This document shows, in pieces, positions 17,672 to 26,681 of a DNA stretch of 34,858 nucleotides. Source of the DNA: CAYVTD01 sp964454445 (lineage in GTDB: Bacteria; Bacteroidota; Ignavibacteria; Kapaibacteriales; UBA2268). The stretch covers positions 1 to 34,858 of the forward strand of contig CAYVTD010000033.1 in NCBI GenBank assembly GCA_964454445.1, given 5' to 3'. Each line of letters opens with the position of its first letter. Position 1 is the first letter of the stretch. Made by a program: the position numbers and the translations under genes. The notes beneath the pieces were generated by a model. That model worked only from the letters and a program-made list of their open reading frames with translations, ran no database searches and had not been told where the DNA came from.

Positions 17672-18439
17672 CTAATCAAATGGATTTGGTTCGGCTTCTT
17701 CACTTTCGTCAATATCATCGGTTGCAGCTCGAGTAGATTTCAACCATAAAATAAAATAACGAACAACACTTGCGAGTATATATGACATCATAAATGGAAA
17801 AATATATTTTCCTGAGCTAAGTATTGAGCCAACTACTGCGATTAGAAAAAGAATACTGAAGACAGGACGCTGCATTATACTCCGCTTCGACGGCCTTGGC
17901 ATATTATCGAAACGAATGTTGGACACCATTACAAGCGATGTTAAAATCGTTACAATGAAAATCAGGGGTACTTTTAGTTCATTGTTAATCAAGTCGGTCT
18001 GATGATAGAATAAAATATAGGATATTATAGTAACTGCCGAACTTGGTATAGGCATACCCTTGAAATACTCCTTGTCTTCAAAATTGGTTACTTGCACATT
18101 AAATCGAGCCAAGCGGGCAATGCCTGCAAGAGCTGGGAACGAAGCCCATAATATTCCAATCTCGCCATACTGGAAGAAAAAGACTTTGTATAGCATAAAG
18201 GCAGGAGCTACTCCAAAAGAGACAGCATCGCACAATGAATCAAGCTCAACTCCAAATTCGCTCGACGATCTTGTCAATCTTGCCATTATGCCGTCGAAAG
18301 TATCGAAAAATCCTCCAGCAAGCACAAACAATGCTCCACGCCAAAACTCTCCATCTGCGATATTTACTATTGCTGTAAAACCGCAAAACAAGTTCGCAAG
18401 TGTAAATAGATTGGGTATTATTGAGCGGGTTATTCTCAT
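17672..18439 (-). CDS. pssA: CDP-diacylglycerol-serine O-phosphatidyltransferase
   Basis: A membrane enzyme that makes phosphatidylserine from CDP-diacylglycerol and serine; 255 residues. The CDP-alcohol phosphotransferase signature D-x2-DG-x2-AR-x8-G-x3-D-x3-D is complete: Asp46, Asp49, Arg54, Gly63, Asp67 and Asp71 (DTFDGIMARL … GVELDSLCDA). Six to eight hydrophobic segments are seen, and the tail is acidic (DDIDESEEAEPNPFD). The assignment as serine transferase rather than another alcohol transferase is supported by the psd gene 61 bp upstream on the same strand, which uses the product. Confidence 0.93.
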   Translation of the reverse strand: MRITRSIIPNLFTLANLFCGFTAIVNIADGEFWRGALFVLAGGFFDTFDGIMARLTRSSSEFGVELDSLCDAVSFGVAPAFMLYKVFFFQYGEIGILWASFPALAGIARLARFNVQVTNFEDKEYFKGMPIPSSAVTIISYILFYHQTDLINNELKVPLIFIVTILTSLVMVSNIRFDNMPRPSKRSIMQRPVFSILFLIAVVGSILSSGKYIFPFMMSYILASVVRYFILWLKSTRAATDDIDESEEAEPNPFD

Positions 18440-18500
18440 TTTTCGCTTATTATTCCATTTTTTAATTTACCATAATAAAAGCATTTTAATTAGAACAATA

Positions 18501-19160
18501 TCATTTTAGTCTTGCCATTATGGTCTCGCCGGCAATAACTCTTTGTCCTTTTTTTAAAAAAACTGTTGACTCCTGAGGCACAAAAACGTCCATTCTCGAA
18601 CCAAATTTCATCATACCGAACTTTTGTCCGGCAGAGATAGTGTCCCCCTCTTTGATGTCCCATACAAGTCGCCTTGCCAAAATACCGACAATCTGTTTAA
18701 AAAATACTTTTCCAGCGTTATTCTCCAATCCGATATGCGTCTGTTCATTTTTTATAGAGGATTTTGGATGGTAAGCAACAATATAATCGCCCGGTAAATA
18801 CTTGAAATATTTGATTATGCCGCTTGCAGGCGAGCGATTGACATGCACGTCGAGCGGCGAAAGAAATATGCTAATCTGTGTTGCTTTGCCCTTGATGAAT
18901 GTATTTTCTTCTGTTTCAACAATGGCAACAACTCTTCCGTCTGCTGGTGCTAGTATCATCGACGGATCAGCAAGAGCTTCAGCTGGAATATTTCTATCCG
19001 GATCTCTGAAAAATAAGAATGTAAACAAAGTAAGGAGCAAGCTTGTTGAAAAACATATAATTCGTATCCATAATGGATGAACGATTATTGCAACTACTAT
19101 CAATAAAAATGCTACTGTTAGCATTACTATTATGTTGCTGGTACCATATTTTGTAAACAT
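18501..19160 (-). CDS. psd: Phosphatidylserine decarboxylase proenzyme, short form
   Basis: Converts phosphatidylserine to phosphatidylethanolamine. The 219-residue length matches the short bacterial form. Two hydrophobic segments near the N-terminus (IIVMLTVAFLLIVVAIIVHP and an adjacent one) anchor it to the inner membrane. The self-cleavage site that creates the pyruvoyl cofactor is KFGSRMDVF, with cleavage expected between Gly187 and Ser188. The central SIFLSPLDVHVNRSPASG and the AYHPKSS region are typical. It precedes pssA, giving a two-gene phosphatidylethanolamine operon, and is divergent from dnaN. Confidence 0.95.
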   Translation of the reverse strand: MFTKYGTSNIIVMLTVAFLLIVVAIIVHPLWIRIICFSTSLLLTLFTFLFFRDPDRNIPAEALADPSMILAPADGRVVAIVETEENTFIKGKATQISIFLSPLDVHVNRSPASGIIKYFKYLPGDYIVAYHPKSSIKNEQTHIGLENNAGKVFFKQIVGILARRLVWDIKEGDTISAGQKFGMMKFGSRMDVFVPQESTVFLKKGQRVIAGETIMARLK

Positions 19161-19343
19161 AAACTGTTTTTCAGTTATATATCATAAAAAAAAATAAATT
19201 TAATGAAATTTTTGCTTCTTTTTTCAATTTAGAAATATTTTTTTTAATTTTCCATTCGAAATTGGAATTAATCATAATTTTTTTTGTAAATTATATTTCT
19301 TTTTTGAATAAAAATATTATTAATAATTACATAGGTTGCTATA

Positions 19344-20522
19344 ATGAAATTTACATTAGAAATTGGAGTTTTTCAAAAAGTTTTGCAAAAGATAATGCCT
19401 GCAATACCGAGGAAATCAACGCTTCCCGCCCTCGAGCATTTACATCTGGAGCTTATTGATTCAAGGTTGAAAATTATTGCTACTGACCAGGATATAACAT
19501 TAATGGGCACAATCGGGGTAGAAGATGCCGAAGATGGCACAATTCTTATTCCCGGCAGAAAGCTTCACGATATTGTCAAGAATTATCAAGCAGAGGGTTC
19601 ACTCTATTTTTCAGCCGATACTGAAAGTTTCGATGTCGAATTGCGTATTCATCAGGGCAAATTCAAGCTTAAAGGAATGGATCCAGATGAATATCTAAAC
19701 TTGCCAGAGCTTTTTGAATCGAAAAAACCCGAATTTCCGACCGGTGAACCACAGGAAGCAGACGATTCGCCAAGAGCATTATTCAAAACAGAAACTCTCA
19801 ATTGGCTTTGTAATAAAACCTATTTTGCAGTTTCTTCAGACGAATTTCGCCCGGCAATGAATGGCGTGTTGTTCCAGTTCCGAGAAAGCTTTGTCAATAC
19901 AGTTGCAACCGACAGTTTTAAGCTCGTAAGAGCAACTGCCCGCGCTGAAAAACCAGACTTCCCTAAAGACCTTGACATTATCATTCCTTCTCGTTCTGTG
20001 GATATACTTCGCAAATCAGATGATGATGTTTTGATGTCCGTTATTGAGAAAAATGGGAAAATTTCACATCTCCGCTTCGATATTGGTGAGATTGTATTTA
20101 TTACAAGAATTATTGACGAAAAGTTCCCACCTTATGAAAATGTCATTCCTACGAATAATGATGTCATAATGAAGGTCGAGCAATCGAAATTGTTAAATGC
20201 AATAAAACGAGTGGCTATCGTAACAAGCACAATTTCCAATCAGGTTAAGCTATTGTTAACCGAAAATCAAGTTTCCATTATTGGCGAGAACGAAGACATT
20301 GGAGACCGGGGCAATGAAATAATTGATTGCCAATACACGGGAGAAGATTTCCAAATTGGATTTAACATAAAGTATTTTCAAGAGATTATACAGAATGTCG
20401 ACGACGAAACAAAGGGCAATTTAATTAATATCTGTTTCTCGTTGCCAACACGACCTGCCATAGCAAAACCAGACAATGAAGAAGATAATCTGTTGATGCT
20501 AATTATGCCTGTTAGAATTTAG
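19344..20522 (+). CDS. dnaN: DNA polymerase III beta subunit (sliding clamp)
   Basis: Forms the ring clamp that tethers DNA polymerase III to DNA. The 392-residue length is normal, with three clamp domains. Recognisable parts are MKFTLEIGVFQKVLQKIMPAIPRK at the start, LEHLHLEL, EEFRPAMNGVLFQF-like (here SDEFRPAMNGVLFQF), ATDSFKLVRA in the middle, and the C-terminal MLIMPVRI, which matches the usual M-P-M/V-R end. ATG at 19344 gives the expected N-terminus. Unlike in many genomes, dnaA is not next to it: the upstream neighbour is the divergent psd gene. recF follows after one inserted gene. Confidence 0.96.
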   Translation: MKFTLEIGVFQKVLQKIMPAIPRKSTLPALEHLHLELIDSRLKIIATDQDITLMGTIGVEDAEDGTILIPGRKLHDIVKNYQAEGSLYFSADTESFDVELRIHQGKFKLKGMDPDEYLNLPELFESKKPEFPTGEPQEADDSPRALFKTETLNWLCNKTYFAVSSDEFRPAMNGVLFQFRESFVNTVATDSFKLVRATARAEKPDFPKDLDIIIPSRSVDILRKSDDDVLMSVIEKNGKISHLRFDIGEIVFITRIIDEKFPPYENVIPTNNDVIMKVEQSKLLNAIKRVAIVTSTISNQVKLLLTENQVSIIGENEDIGDRGNEIIDCQYTGEDFQIGFNIKYFQEIIQNVDDETKGNLINICFSLPTRPAIAKPDNEEDNLLMLIMPVRI

Positions 20523-20549
20523 TTTAGGCTAAATCGAATAAGTTCATTA

Positions 20550-22154
20550 ATGGATATGCAGAAAAGCAAACTCAGTATAGAAAGGATAATCATTACTGCA
20601 TGGTTATTGATAGTGCTTGTTTTTTATTTCTGGACAGCATCCACTAACTTGGCACCATTCAAATTTGATTTCAGTGATGAGCAAGAGTGGTATAGGACCT
20701 CAGGCTATCAGGAAAAATCGTATATTTATTACAATTATTTATCTGATGCTTTTCTCGCAGGTCAGCTGCATTTGCTAATCAAGCCAAGCGAACAACTTTT
20801 AAGCGTCAAAGACCCTTATGAACCAGAGCAAAATGCCTATATTAGCCTGCTCGATGCTTCATTGTATAACAATCAGTATTATTTTTACTTTGGTCCTTCT
20901 CCTGCTTTATGTTTTTTTATACCATATCGTTTGTTTTTCTCTGGAAAAATGCCTGCAAACTTTGCTGCTGCATTGATTTCTTATCTTGGTTTGCTTTTTT
21001 CAATTCTGCTATTAAATTTCTCCCGTAAAAGATATTTTGAGAGAACTCCCTTCTTACTTTTCTTTTCTGGGGTAGTCGCTCTGTCATTATGCACATTTAT
21101 TCCTTTCGCATTAAGGCGTCCATCATCTTATGAGATAGCTATACTTGGAGCATATTTCTTTGTAATGGGTGCTTTCTACCTTATAATTAGTGGAACATTG
21201 GGCAAGGCTGTTAAAAAGTGGAAATTATTGCTTGGTAGCATCTCTCTGGGTCTGGCTGTCGGTTCGCGGCCAACCACTATACTTGCCTCACTGTTATTGG
21301 TTTTTATGTTTGTTTATGTTGTTAAAGAATATAAAGACAACAGATTTTCAAAGGCTGTGCCAGAATTCATATTATTATCATTACCTTATGGTTTAATTAT
21401 TTTTCTATTGGGTTTATATAATTACTTAAGATTTGACAATTGGTTTGAGTTTGGGCAGTCTTGGCAGCTGACACTGCAAAATATGCGTGAAATAAGCATG
21501 TACAAGTTCGCAAATTTTTTTCCTAATCTGCTTCGCTATCTTTTCAAACCCATCGATATAATTTCAACTTTTCCATATTTTACGATAGGTCATAAACATA
21601 CTTACGAAGGTGGCTTTTCGCTTGAGCCTGTGGCGGGCATTTTGCTTGCACTGCCGATTGTCTTGATGATCATTATATTTTTCATAGATTTCAAAAAGAT
21701 CCGGAAAGAAAATGTTGGATTGTTCTATTCAATGGTTTCGATTATTGGTTCTGCTACCTTAGTATTATTGTTTGTTAGCTTTTACAGTGCCGTAACAATG
21801 AGATATGCTATTGATTTTACACCTTTGTTTTTAGTGGCGGCATTATTAAGCTGGTTTTATTTTTATCAAAAAGTAAATAATGTAAAAATCGAATTGGAAA
21901 AGCGAAGATTTCACAATAGGATAACTCAAAAGAAGAGTAAAAAAGCAGACAAGCCCGTCAAGAATAAAGATATTTTATCGTTGGATAAATCATATCGTCA
22001 AAAGAGGCTCATTTTTACGATTATTAGCATTTTTGCTGTATCATCGATAGTTTATAGCAGCATTGCCAATGTATTTATGAGTTTTGCTGGATATCACAAC
22101 AATTTATTAATAGGCAATCCATCATTATATCATAGTTTGCAGAGTTTGTTCTAA
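20550..22154 (+). CDS. Polytopic membrane protein, GT-C glycosyltransferase-like
   Basis: A 534-residue protein with about ten hydrophobic segments. After the first segment there is a periplasmic loop with an acidic cluster (FKFDFSDEQEWYRT), and the later pattern PFALRRPSSYEIAILGAYFF … GLAVGSRPTTILASLL resembles GT-C fold enzymes that use polyprenyl-linked sugars. No diagnostic catalytic motif can be named with certainty, so the transferase role is an inference. A basic cytoplasmic linker (KKSKKADKPVKNKD) precedes the last segment. It lies 27 bp after dnaN and 13 bp before recF, so it is probably cotranscribed with replication genes although its role seems unrelated. Confidence 0.7.
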   Translation: MDMQKSKLSIERIIITAWLLIVLVFYFWTASTNLAPFKFDFSDEQEWYRTSGYQEKSYIYYNYLSDAFLAGQLHLLIKPSEQLLSVKDPYEPEQNAYISLLDASLYNNQYYFYFGPSPALCFFIPYRLFFSGKMPANFAAALISYLGLLFSILLLNFSRKRYFERTPFLLFFSGVVALSLCTFIPFALRRPSSYEIAILGAYFFVMGAFYLIISGTLGKAVKKWKLLLGSISLGLAVGSRPTTILASLLLVFMFVYVVKEYKDNRFSKAVPEFILLSLPYGLIIFLLGLYNYLRFDNWFEFGQSWQLTLQNMREISMYKFANFFPNLLRYLFKPIDIISTFPYFTIGHKHTYEGGFSLEPVAGILLALPIVLMIIIFFIDFKKIRKENVGLFYSMVSIIGSATLVLLFVSFYSAVTMRYAIDFTPLFLVAALLSWFYFYQKVNNVKIELEKRRFHNRITQKKSKKADKPVKNKDILSLDKSYRQKRLIFTIISIFAVSSIVYSSIANVFMSFAGYHNNLLIGNPSLYHSLQSLF

Positions 22155-22167
22155 GAAATGCTACTTG

Positions 22168-23307
22168 ATGAGAGGAATTGAATTATCTATAAATAATCTT
22201 CGAAACCATGCTTCGACGAGAATAAGTCTTAATCCTGGATTGAATATTTTTTCCGGGATGAATGGAGCTGGCAAGACAACGATTCTCGAAGCTGCTTCCA
22301 TTTCAGCTTTTTCCAAAAGTTTTTTGAATTCTTCAGATTCGTCTCTAATCAGGAAAGGAGAAGATGCCTTCTTTATTTCAGCAGCTTGCGAATCTGATAT
22401 GACGGTGCCTTATAGAGTTGCTGTAAAGCTTGCAATAGGTAAAAGAAAGGAAATCAGCTCGAGTATAGGCGAAAACCTTACCCCAAAAGATATTATTGGA
22501 GAGATTCCGATGGTTATCCTTTCGCCAGACTATAAGGCTATCACCTTTGGTTCGCCTGACAACAGGAGGAGTTTCATCGATAGAACTCTTTCGCAAACAA
22601 GCAAAATTTATTACGAGGATTTGATAAAACATAAGAGGGCACTTAAACAAAGAAATGCTCTACTTGCCCAAGCAAGAACAGATTATCGCTTTGTCCAAAC
22701 GCAGATAAGCGCTTGGACCGAACAATTTATCAATATTTCGGCAAATATTGTTGTTCGCAGGAATAAGTTTATTTCCGAATTTATACCATTTTTTAAAGAT
22801 TTATATAAAACTGTTTCCGGAGGTAAAGAGCAGGCTGATTTGACATATCAACCTGATTCGCTTTGTGTTGAAAATATTGAAAACAAAGAAATTATAATTG
22901 AGAAATATTGTGAAATTGCCACGCAAGCAAGTCAAGAAGAGTTTCGGCGGGGAACAACACTTTTTGGTCCTCAGAAAGATGACTTGAAGATTTTCATCAA
23001 TGGAGGCTTGGCTAAAGAATATGCTTCTCAAGGTCAGCATAAATCGCTTTTAATTGCCATTAAATTTGCAGAGTTTGAATATCTTAAATCAAGGCGCCAG
23101 GAAACGCCTCTCATCTTGCTGGACGACATCTTTTCCGAACTCGATGCACAGCGTGCTGCAAAAGTTTTTAGCTTGGTTCACAACAACAGAGCCCAAAGTT
23201 TGATAACAGTAACAGATGCTGCAATAATTAACAATTTGATGCCATTAGACAGCGATTACAAGATTTTTCAAGTCGATAATGGTATAATTTTAGGAGATGA
23301 TGAATAA
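22168..23307 (+). CDS. recF: DNA replication and repair protein RecF
   Basis: An SMC-like ATPase that helps load RecA at gaps with RecO and RecR. The 379-residue length is typical. Walker A is GMNGAGKTT, the signature region is SQGQHKSLLIAIKFAEFEYL, and Walker B is PLILLDDIFSELDAQR, all in the usual order. The N-terminus IELSINNLRNHASTRISLNPGLN matches the family. ATG at 22168 is chosen over the TTG one codon earlier. The 3' end overlaps the start region of the DUF721 gene, which supports translational coupling. Confidence 0.96.
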   Translation: MRGIELSINNLRNHASTRISLNPGLNIFSGMNGAGKTTILEAASISAFSKSFLNSSDSSLIRKGEDAFFISAACESDMTVPYRVAVKLAIGKRKEISSSIGENLTPKDIIGEIPMVILSPDYKAITFGSPDNRRSFIDRTLSQTSKIYYEDLIKHKRALKQRNALLAQARTDYRFVQTQISAWTEQFINISANIVVRRNKFISEFIPFFKDLYKTVSGGKEQADLTYQPDSLCVENIENKEIIIEKYCEIATQASQEEFRRGTTLFGPQKDDLKIFINGGLAKEYASQGQHKSLLIAIKFAEFEYLKSRRQETPLILLDDIFSELDAQRAAKVFSLVHNNRAQSLITVTDAAIINNLMPLDSDYKIFQVDNGIILGDDE

Positions 23308-23581
23308 AATGGCAATAGTAACATTGCAGTCAGCTTTGAATAAAGCGGCAAAAACTCTCGGTTTAGAAGATAAAATGCAGCAAAACCAGATTGGCAAGGT
23401 TTGGGAAGAGATATATGGCGAAAAAATCGCTTCTGTTCAAAATTTTAAAAACGGAACTCTATATCTCCAGACAAAATCGACCACTTGGCGATTTGAACTC
23501 GAGCTGCGAAAAGATGCGATTATCGAACAGATCAATTCAAAATTGGAGCAATCTTTAGTTAAGATACTAGTAATAAAGTAG
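23297..23581 (+). CDS. DUF721 protein, DciA-like
   Basis: A small protein of 94 residues or slightly fewer. The pattern KVWEEIYGEKIASVQNFKNGTLYLQTKSTTWRFELELRKDAIIEQIN matches the DUF721 core (W…V.…A… a hydrophobic strand … W..EL……). DUF721 includes DciA, which works with the replicative helicase DnaB in bacteria that lack DnaC (established for the family). The start could be ATG 23297, 23300 or 23309. AGGAG at 23292-23296 precedes all three; its distance favours 23300 or 23309, and 23297 is kept as the longest frame. The gene overlaps or abuts the recF stop, so the recF-DUF721 pair is coupled. Confidence 0.85.
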   Translation: MMNKMAIVTLQSALNKAAKTLGLEDKMQQNQIGKVWEEIYGEKIASVQNFKNGTLYLQTKSTTWRFELELRKDAIIEQINSKLEQSLVKILVIK

Positions 23582-23685
23582 CCTTTTTTTTAGTGAAAAT
23601 AAAATAATTTTATTTGTTTTTCGCCTTATACACTTAGTTAAAGCTAAATTTATTTCTATTTGACCATAAAAAAAAGAATATTTAA

Positions 23686-24951
23686 ATGTTTATTATCGAT
23701 ATATTGTATGAAGTTTACGTTCTTTTTCTAGAGATGGCGCCATATATGCTGTTGGGTCTTTTTTTTGTTGGCTTACTTGACCTTTTTGTAAGTCAGGATA
23801 TGATAATGAGACATCTTGGCGGTAATAAGTATTCCTCTATCGTTAAAGCAGCGCTTTTTGGAGTTCCTTTGCCACTTTGCTCCTGCGGAGTGGTGCCAAC
23901 AGCGGTTTACATGGCAAAAAGCGGCTCAAGCAAAGGCAGTGTCATTGCTTTTCTAATTTCCACCCCTCAAACTGGAGTTGATAGTATCGTTGCTACTTAT
24001 GGTATGCTGGGATGGGTGTTTGCGATATTTCGCCCTTTGGCAGCTTTGGTTATGGGGGTAGCAGGCGGAATAATTATAAAAATAGCCAATGTTAAAGAAA
24101 AAATCGAAGAATTAAACGCCTTTGGAAATGGTGAAACAGCTGCAGATATGAGAATCTCCGGCTTTTTTCCAAAAATAAAACGTTTTTATACTTATGCTTT
24201 TGCTGAGTTCCTCGATGGCATTTCAGTTCAGTTTGTTATTGGTCTGATTATTTCCGGATTGATTTCTTACTATGTGCCTGATGATTTTTTTGCTGGATCT
24301 GCTATTACCCAAGGCATTTGGGGAATGTTGGTGTTGATAGCGATAGGAATACCAATGTATGTGTGTGCCACTGCTTCGATACCAATAGCAGTAACGTTAA
24401 TACTTAAAGGTTTTTCGCCGGGCATAGCATTTGTGTTCCTTGTAGCAGGACCTGCCACTAATGCGGCATCTTTGGCTATTTTATTTAAAGTATTGGGTAA
24501 AAAGGTTACTTTTCTTTATTTGGCTATCATCACAGTTTTTGCCATCATTTTTGGATATTTACTCGATGCTGTTTTTATGCTTTTACACATAAATCCCACT
24601 TCATTAATAAACGTATCACAATCTTGCAATTGCGGGTTTGAATCGTACCAATATCTGCTTGGTGGATTGTTCTTTTTACTCATTCTCTTATCAATATACA
24701 GACTCTATTTTAAAAAACTATTCAGGAAAAAAACAATGAATTCAGAAAACGAAAGCAAAAAGAGAATAAATATCGAAGGAATGGAATGCAAGCATTGTGT
24801 TATAAATGTTAGCAAGGCAGTATCTTCTGTTCCTGGAGTAACTTCTGTAAATGTTACGCTCGAAGATAATGCTGCTTTTGTAGAAGGCAATTTCGATTTT
24901 TCACAAATTAAAAAGGCAATCGAAGGAGTTGGCTACAAAGTCGTGGATTAA
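23686..24951 (+). CDS. DUF318/ArsP-like metal permease with C-terminal HMA domain
   Basis: A 421-residue inner-membrane permease of the DUF318 family, whose members export heavy metals or organoarsenicals (SO_0444-type Cu/Zn efflux, ArsP). The conserved PLPLCSCGVVP motif has Cys65 and Cys67, and STPQTGVDS and AGPATNAAS are also family motifs. After a Cys-rich loop (SQSCNCGF) and a last membrane helix comes a heavy-metal-associated domain from about residue 360, with GMECKHC (Cys368, Cys371) and a typical beta-alpha-beta pattern ending GVGYKVVD. The HMA probably delivers or senses the metal at the cytoplasmic face. Which metal is exported cannot be told. Confidence 0.9.
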   Translation: MFIIDILYEVYVLFLEMAPYMLLGLFFVGLLDLFVSQDMIMRHLGGNKYSSIVKAALFGVPLPLCSCGVVPTAVYMAKSGSSKGSVIAFLISTPQTGVDSIVATYGMLGWVFAIFRPLAALVMGVAGGIIIKIANVKEKIEELNAFGNGETAADMRISGFFPKIKRFYTYAFAEFLDGISVQFVIGLIISGLISYYVPDDFFAGSAITQGIWGMLVLIAIGIPMYVCATASIPIAVTLILKGFSPGIAFVFLVAGPATNAASLAILFKVLGKKVTFLYLAIITVFAIIFGYLLDAVFMLLHINPTSLINVSQSCNCGFESYQYLLGGLFFLLILLSIYRLYFKKLFRKKTMNSENESKKRINIEGMECKHCVINVSKAVSSVPGVTSVNVTLEDNAAFVEGNFDFSQIKKAIEGVGYKVVD

Positions 24952-25028
24952 GTTTCGCGAAAAGTCGTGGAATTAGTATTATAAATAATCTTTGAAATCA
25001 TTACGCACATAGCTTGAGAGAAAAACAG

Positions 25029-26118
25029 CTATATCAACAAAAATGCTTTGATAAAGTCGCCTATATCACCATCCATAACTGAATGAATATCTGTTTTTTT
25101 CAGTTCTGTTCTATGGTCGTTTACCATAGTATAAGGTTGAAAAACATAAGAGCGGATTTGGCTGCCCCATTCGATTTTCATTTTTTTGCCCTCTTCCAAA
25201 GCGCGGGCTTCTTCTTCCTCACGCATTTTCCTCTGATAGAGCTGCGATCTGAGCATCCTCATAGCAAGTTCACGATTTTGAAACTGTGATCGCTCTTGTT
25301 GACAGGAAACAACGATCCCAGTAGGAATATGACGCAATCTAACGGCAGTTTCCACTTTATTAACGTTTTGCCCACCAGCACCACTTGCCCGAAAAGTATC
25401 CATTTCGATGTCTGAAGCGTTTATTTCGATTTCGACATCGTCGTCCACAACGGGATAGACATAAACAGAAGCAAAGGAGGTGTGCCGTCGGGCATTGCTG
25501 TCGAAAGGGGAGATTCTGACAAGCCTATGCACTCCATTTTCAGCTTTTAGATAGCCATAAGCGAACTTTCCCTGCACTTCTAAAGTAGCCGATTTAATAC
25601 CTGCACCATCTCCGGGCAGTTCGTCCACTAAAAAAATCTTGTATCCATTTCTTTCGCAGTAGCGGCTGTACATTCTCAGTAACATTTCAGCCCAGTCTTG
25701 TGCTTCTGTGCCGCCAGCTCCGGAGTGAATGGTTAGAAGAGCGTCACGGTTATCGTCTTTTCCCGAGAGTAGATTTTTGATTTCCAGGTCTTCAAGTTTG
25801 GCGCTTGCTTTGTCGATTTCAGTAATGATTTCGGCTTCGAGGGAGATATCTTCGGCTTCATCGGCGAGTTGGAGTATTGCTTCTGCATCTTCGATAGTAG
25901 TATTTACATCTTTCCAAAGGATTATCCAATCTTTTAAACTTGAGATTTCCTGCATTATTTTCTGAGCGGCTTCGGTATCGTTCCAAAAGCCATCTGCTTC
26001 GCTAATTTTCTGCTTTTCAGCTATTGTTTCCTGCTTTTTATCGATGTCAAAGAAACCTCCACAGCTTGGCTGAACGCTCTTTTAAATCGTCAATAATATC
26101 CTTTTGTGGTTCGAACAT
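25029..26118 (-). CDS. prfB: Peptide chain release factor 2, with programmed +1 frameshift
   Basis: Terminates translation at UGA and UAA. The first frame starts with ATG at 26118 (MFEPQKDIIDDL…WRFL, 23 codons) and meets TGA at 26049-26047. The slippery site is TTT-CTT-TGA-C with a Shine-Dalgarno-like GGAGG just before it, the classical prfB autoregulatory arrangement. After +1 slippage the frame continues from GAC at 26048 to the stop at 25029, giving about 362 residues. The anticodon-like SPF motif is at 203-205 (RISPFDS) and the catalytic GGQ at 248-250 (SGAGGQNVNK), almost the same positions as in E. coli RF2. It lies downstream of rpmB on the same strand, behind a terminator. Confidence 0.96.
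26046..26066 (-). promoter_or_regulatory. prfB recoding site
   Basis: On the minus strand the order is GGAGG, TTT, CTT, TGA, C. The CTT codon slips +1 onto TTG-like pairing while TGA at 26049-26047 sits in the A site. When RF2 is scarce, slippage rises and full-length RF2 is made. This is autoregulation known from E. coli. Confidence 0.93.
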
Positions 26119-26186
26119 ATTTCTTTATTTTTTGATTATCATTTAGTTAAAAATTACTATATAACTTGGAAAGTCAGGTCTAACAG

Positions 26187-26210
26187 AAAAAAAAAGCCTC
26201 GAAAAGAGGC
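26187..26210 (-). terminator. Rho-independent terminator after rpmB
   Basis: GCCTC at 26196-26200 and GAGGC at 26206-26210 form a 5-bp GC-rich stem with a 5-base loop. On the minus strand the stem is followed by nine T (26195-26187). It lies 13 bp past the rpmB stop and separates rpmB from prfB. The other strand has a shorter run of six T after the stem. Confidence 0.85.
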
Positions 26211-26222
26211 GATTTTTTATGA

Positions 26223-26453
26223 TTAAACGCTTGCTTTTTTCAGCTTTTTCATCATAGCGTTGTAACCAATTCTATCGAGAGTCTTCAACGCTTTGGCAGT
26301 TGCCTTGACGGTGATAAATTTTTTCTCTTCAGGCAGCCAAATTTTCTTTTTCTGAAGATTAGGCATATAACGACGCCGTGTTTTATTGTGTGCATGCGAT
26401 ACATTGTTGCCCGATAAAGGTTGCGTGCCGGTTAACTCACATCTTCTTGCCAT
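26223..26453 (-). CDS. rpmB: Large-subunit ribosomal protein bL28
   Basis: A 76-residue basic ribosomal protein of the 50S subunit. The N-terminus MARRCELTGTQPLSGNNVSHAHNKTRRRYMPNLQ is the typical bL28 pattern, and the C-terminus (ALKTLDRIGYNAMMKKLKKA) also fits. Of the paired Cys seen in zinc-binding versions only Cys5 is left, so this is a zinc-free form. ATG at 26453 is preceded by AGG. It has its own promoter and terminator, so it is a single-gene transcript. Confidence 0.97.
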   Translation of the reverse strand: MARRCELTGTQPLSGNNVSHAHNKTRRRYMPNLQKKKIWLPEEKKFITVKATAKALKTLDRIGYNAMMKKLKKASV

Positions 26454-26494
26454 GTTTTTCTACCTTTAATGTTTTAGTTACTTTATAAGAACTA

Positions 26495-26525
26495 CAAATT
26501 TAAGAATAATTTCTGTATTATCAAA
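26495..26525 (-). promoter_or_regulatory. Bacteroidota-type promoter of rpmB
   Basis: On the minus strand TTTG at 26525-26522, a 19-base spacer, then TAAATTTG at 26502-26495. This is a full match to the Bacteroides consensus TTTG-N19-TAnnTTTG. It ends 42 nt before the rpmB ATG. Confidence 0.7.
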
Positions 26526-26681
26526 GATTATTTTTATTTAATTTTAATATAAAGAATTCCTTTTGATGTTCTTTTGATATATTAATAAATATTTGTAAAT
26601 TTAAATTGTAAATAATATTGCCGTTTGATAATAAAAAAAACGATTGGAATTATCAACAAATCTTTTTATCGATAGGAAATT

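Noticed and set aside
18060..18509. Open frame of 149 codons on the plus strand over pssA
   Set aside because: It is antisense to the CDP-alcohol transferase signature and has no similarity to a known protein.
19161..19343. Possible replication origin between psd and dnaN
   Set aside because: The 183-bp gap is AT-rich, but I see no DnaA-box cluster (TTATNCACA-like) and no dnaA gene next to it.
26047..26049. prfB as a broken gene because of an early TGA
   Set aside because: The CTT-TGA-C context with the upstream GGAGG is the known programmed frameshift of prfB, and the +1 frame gives a normal RF2.
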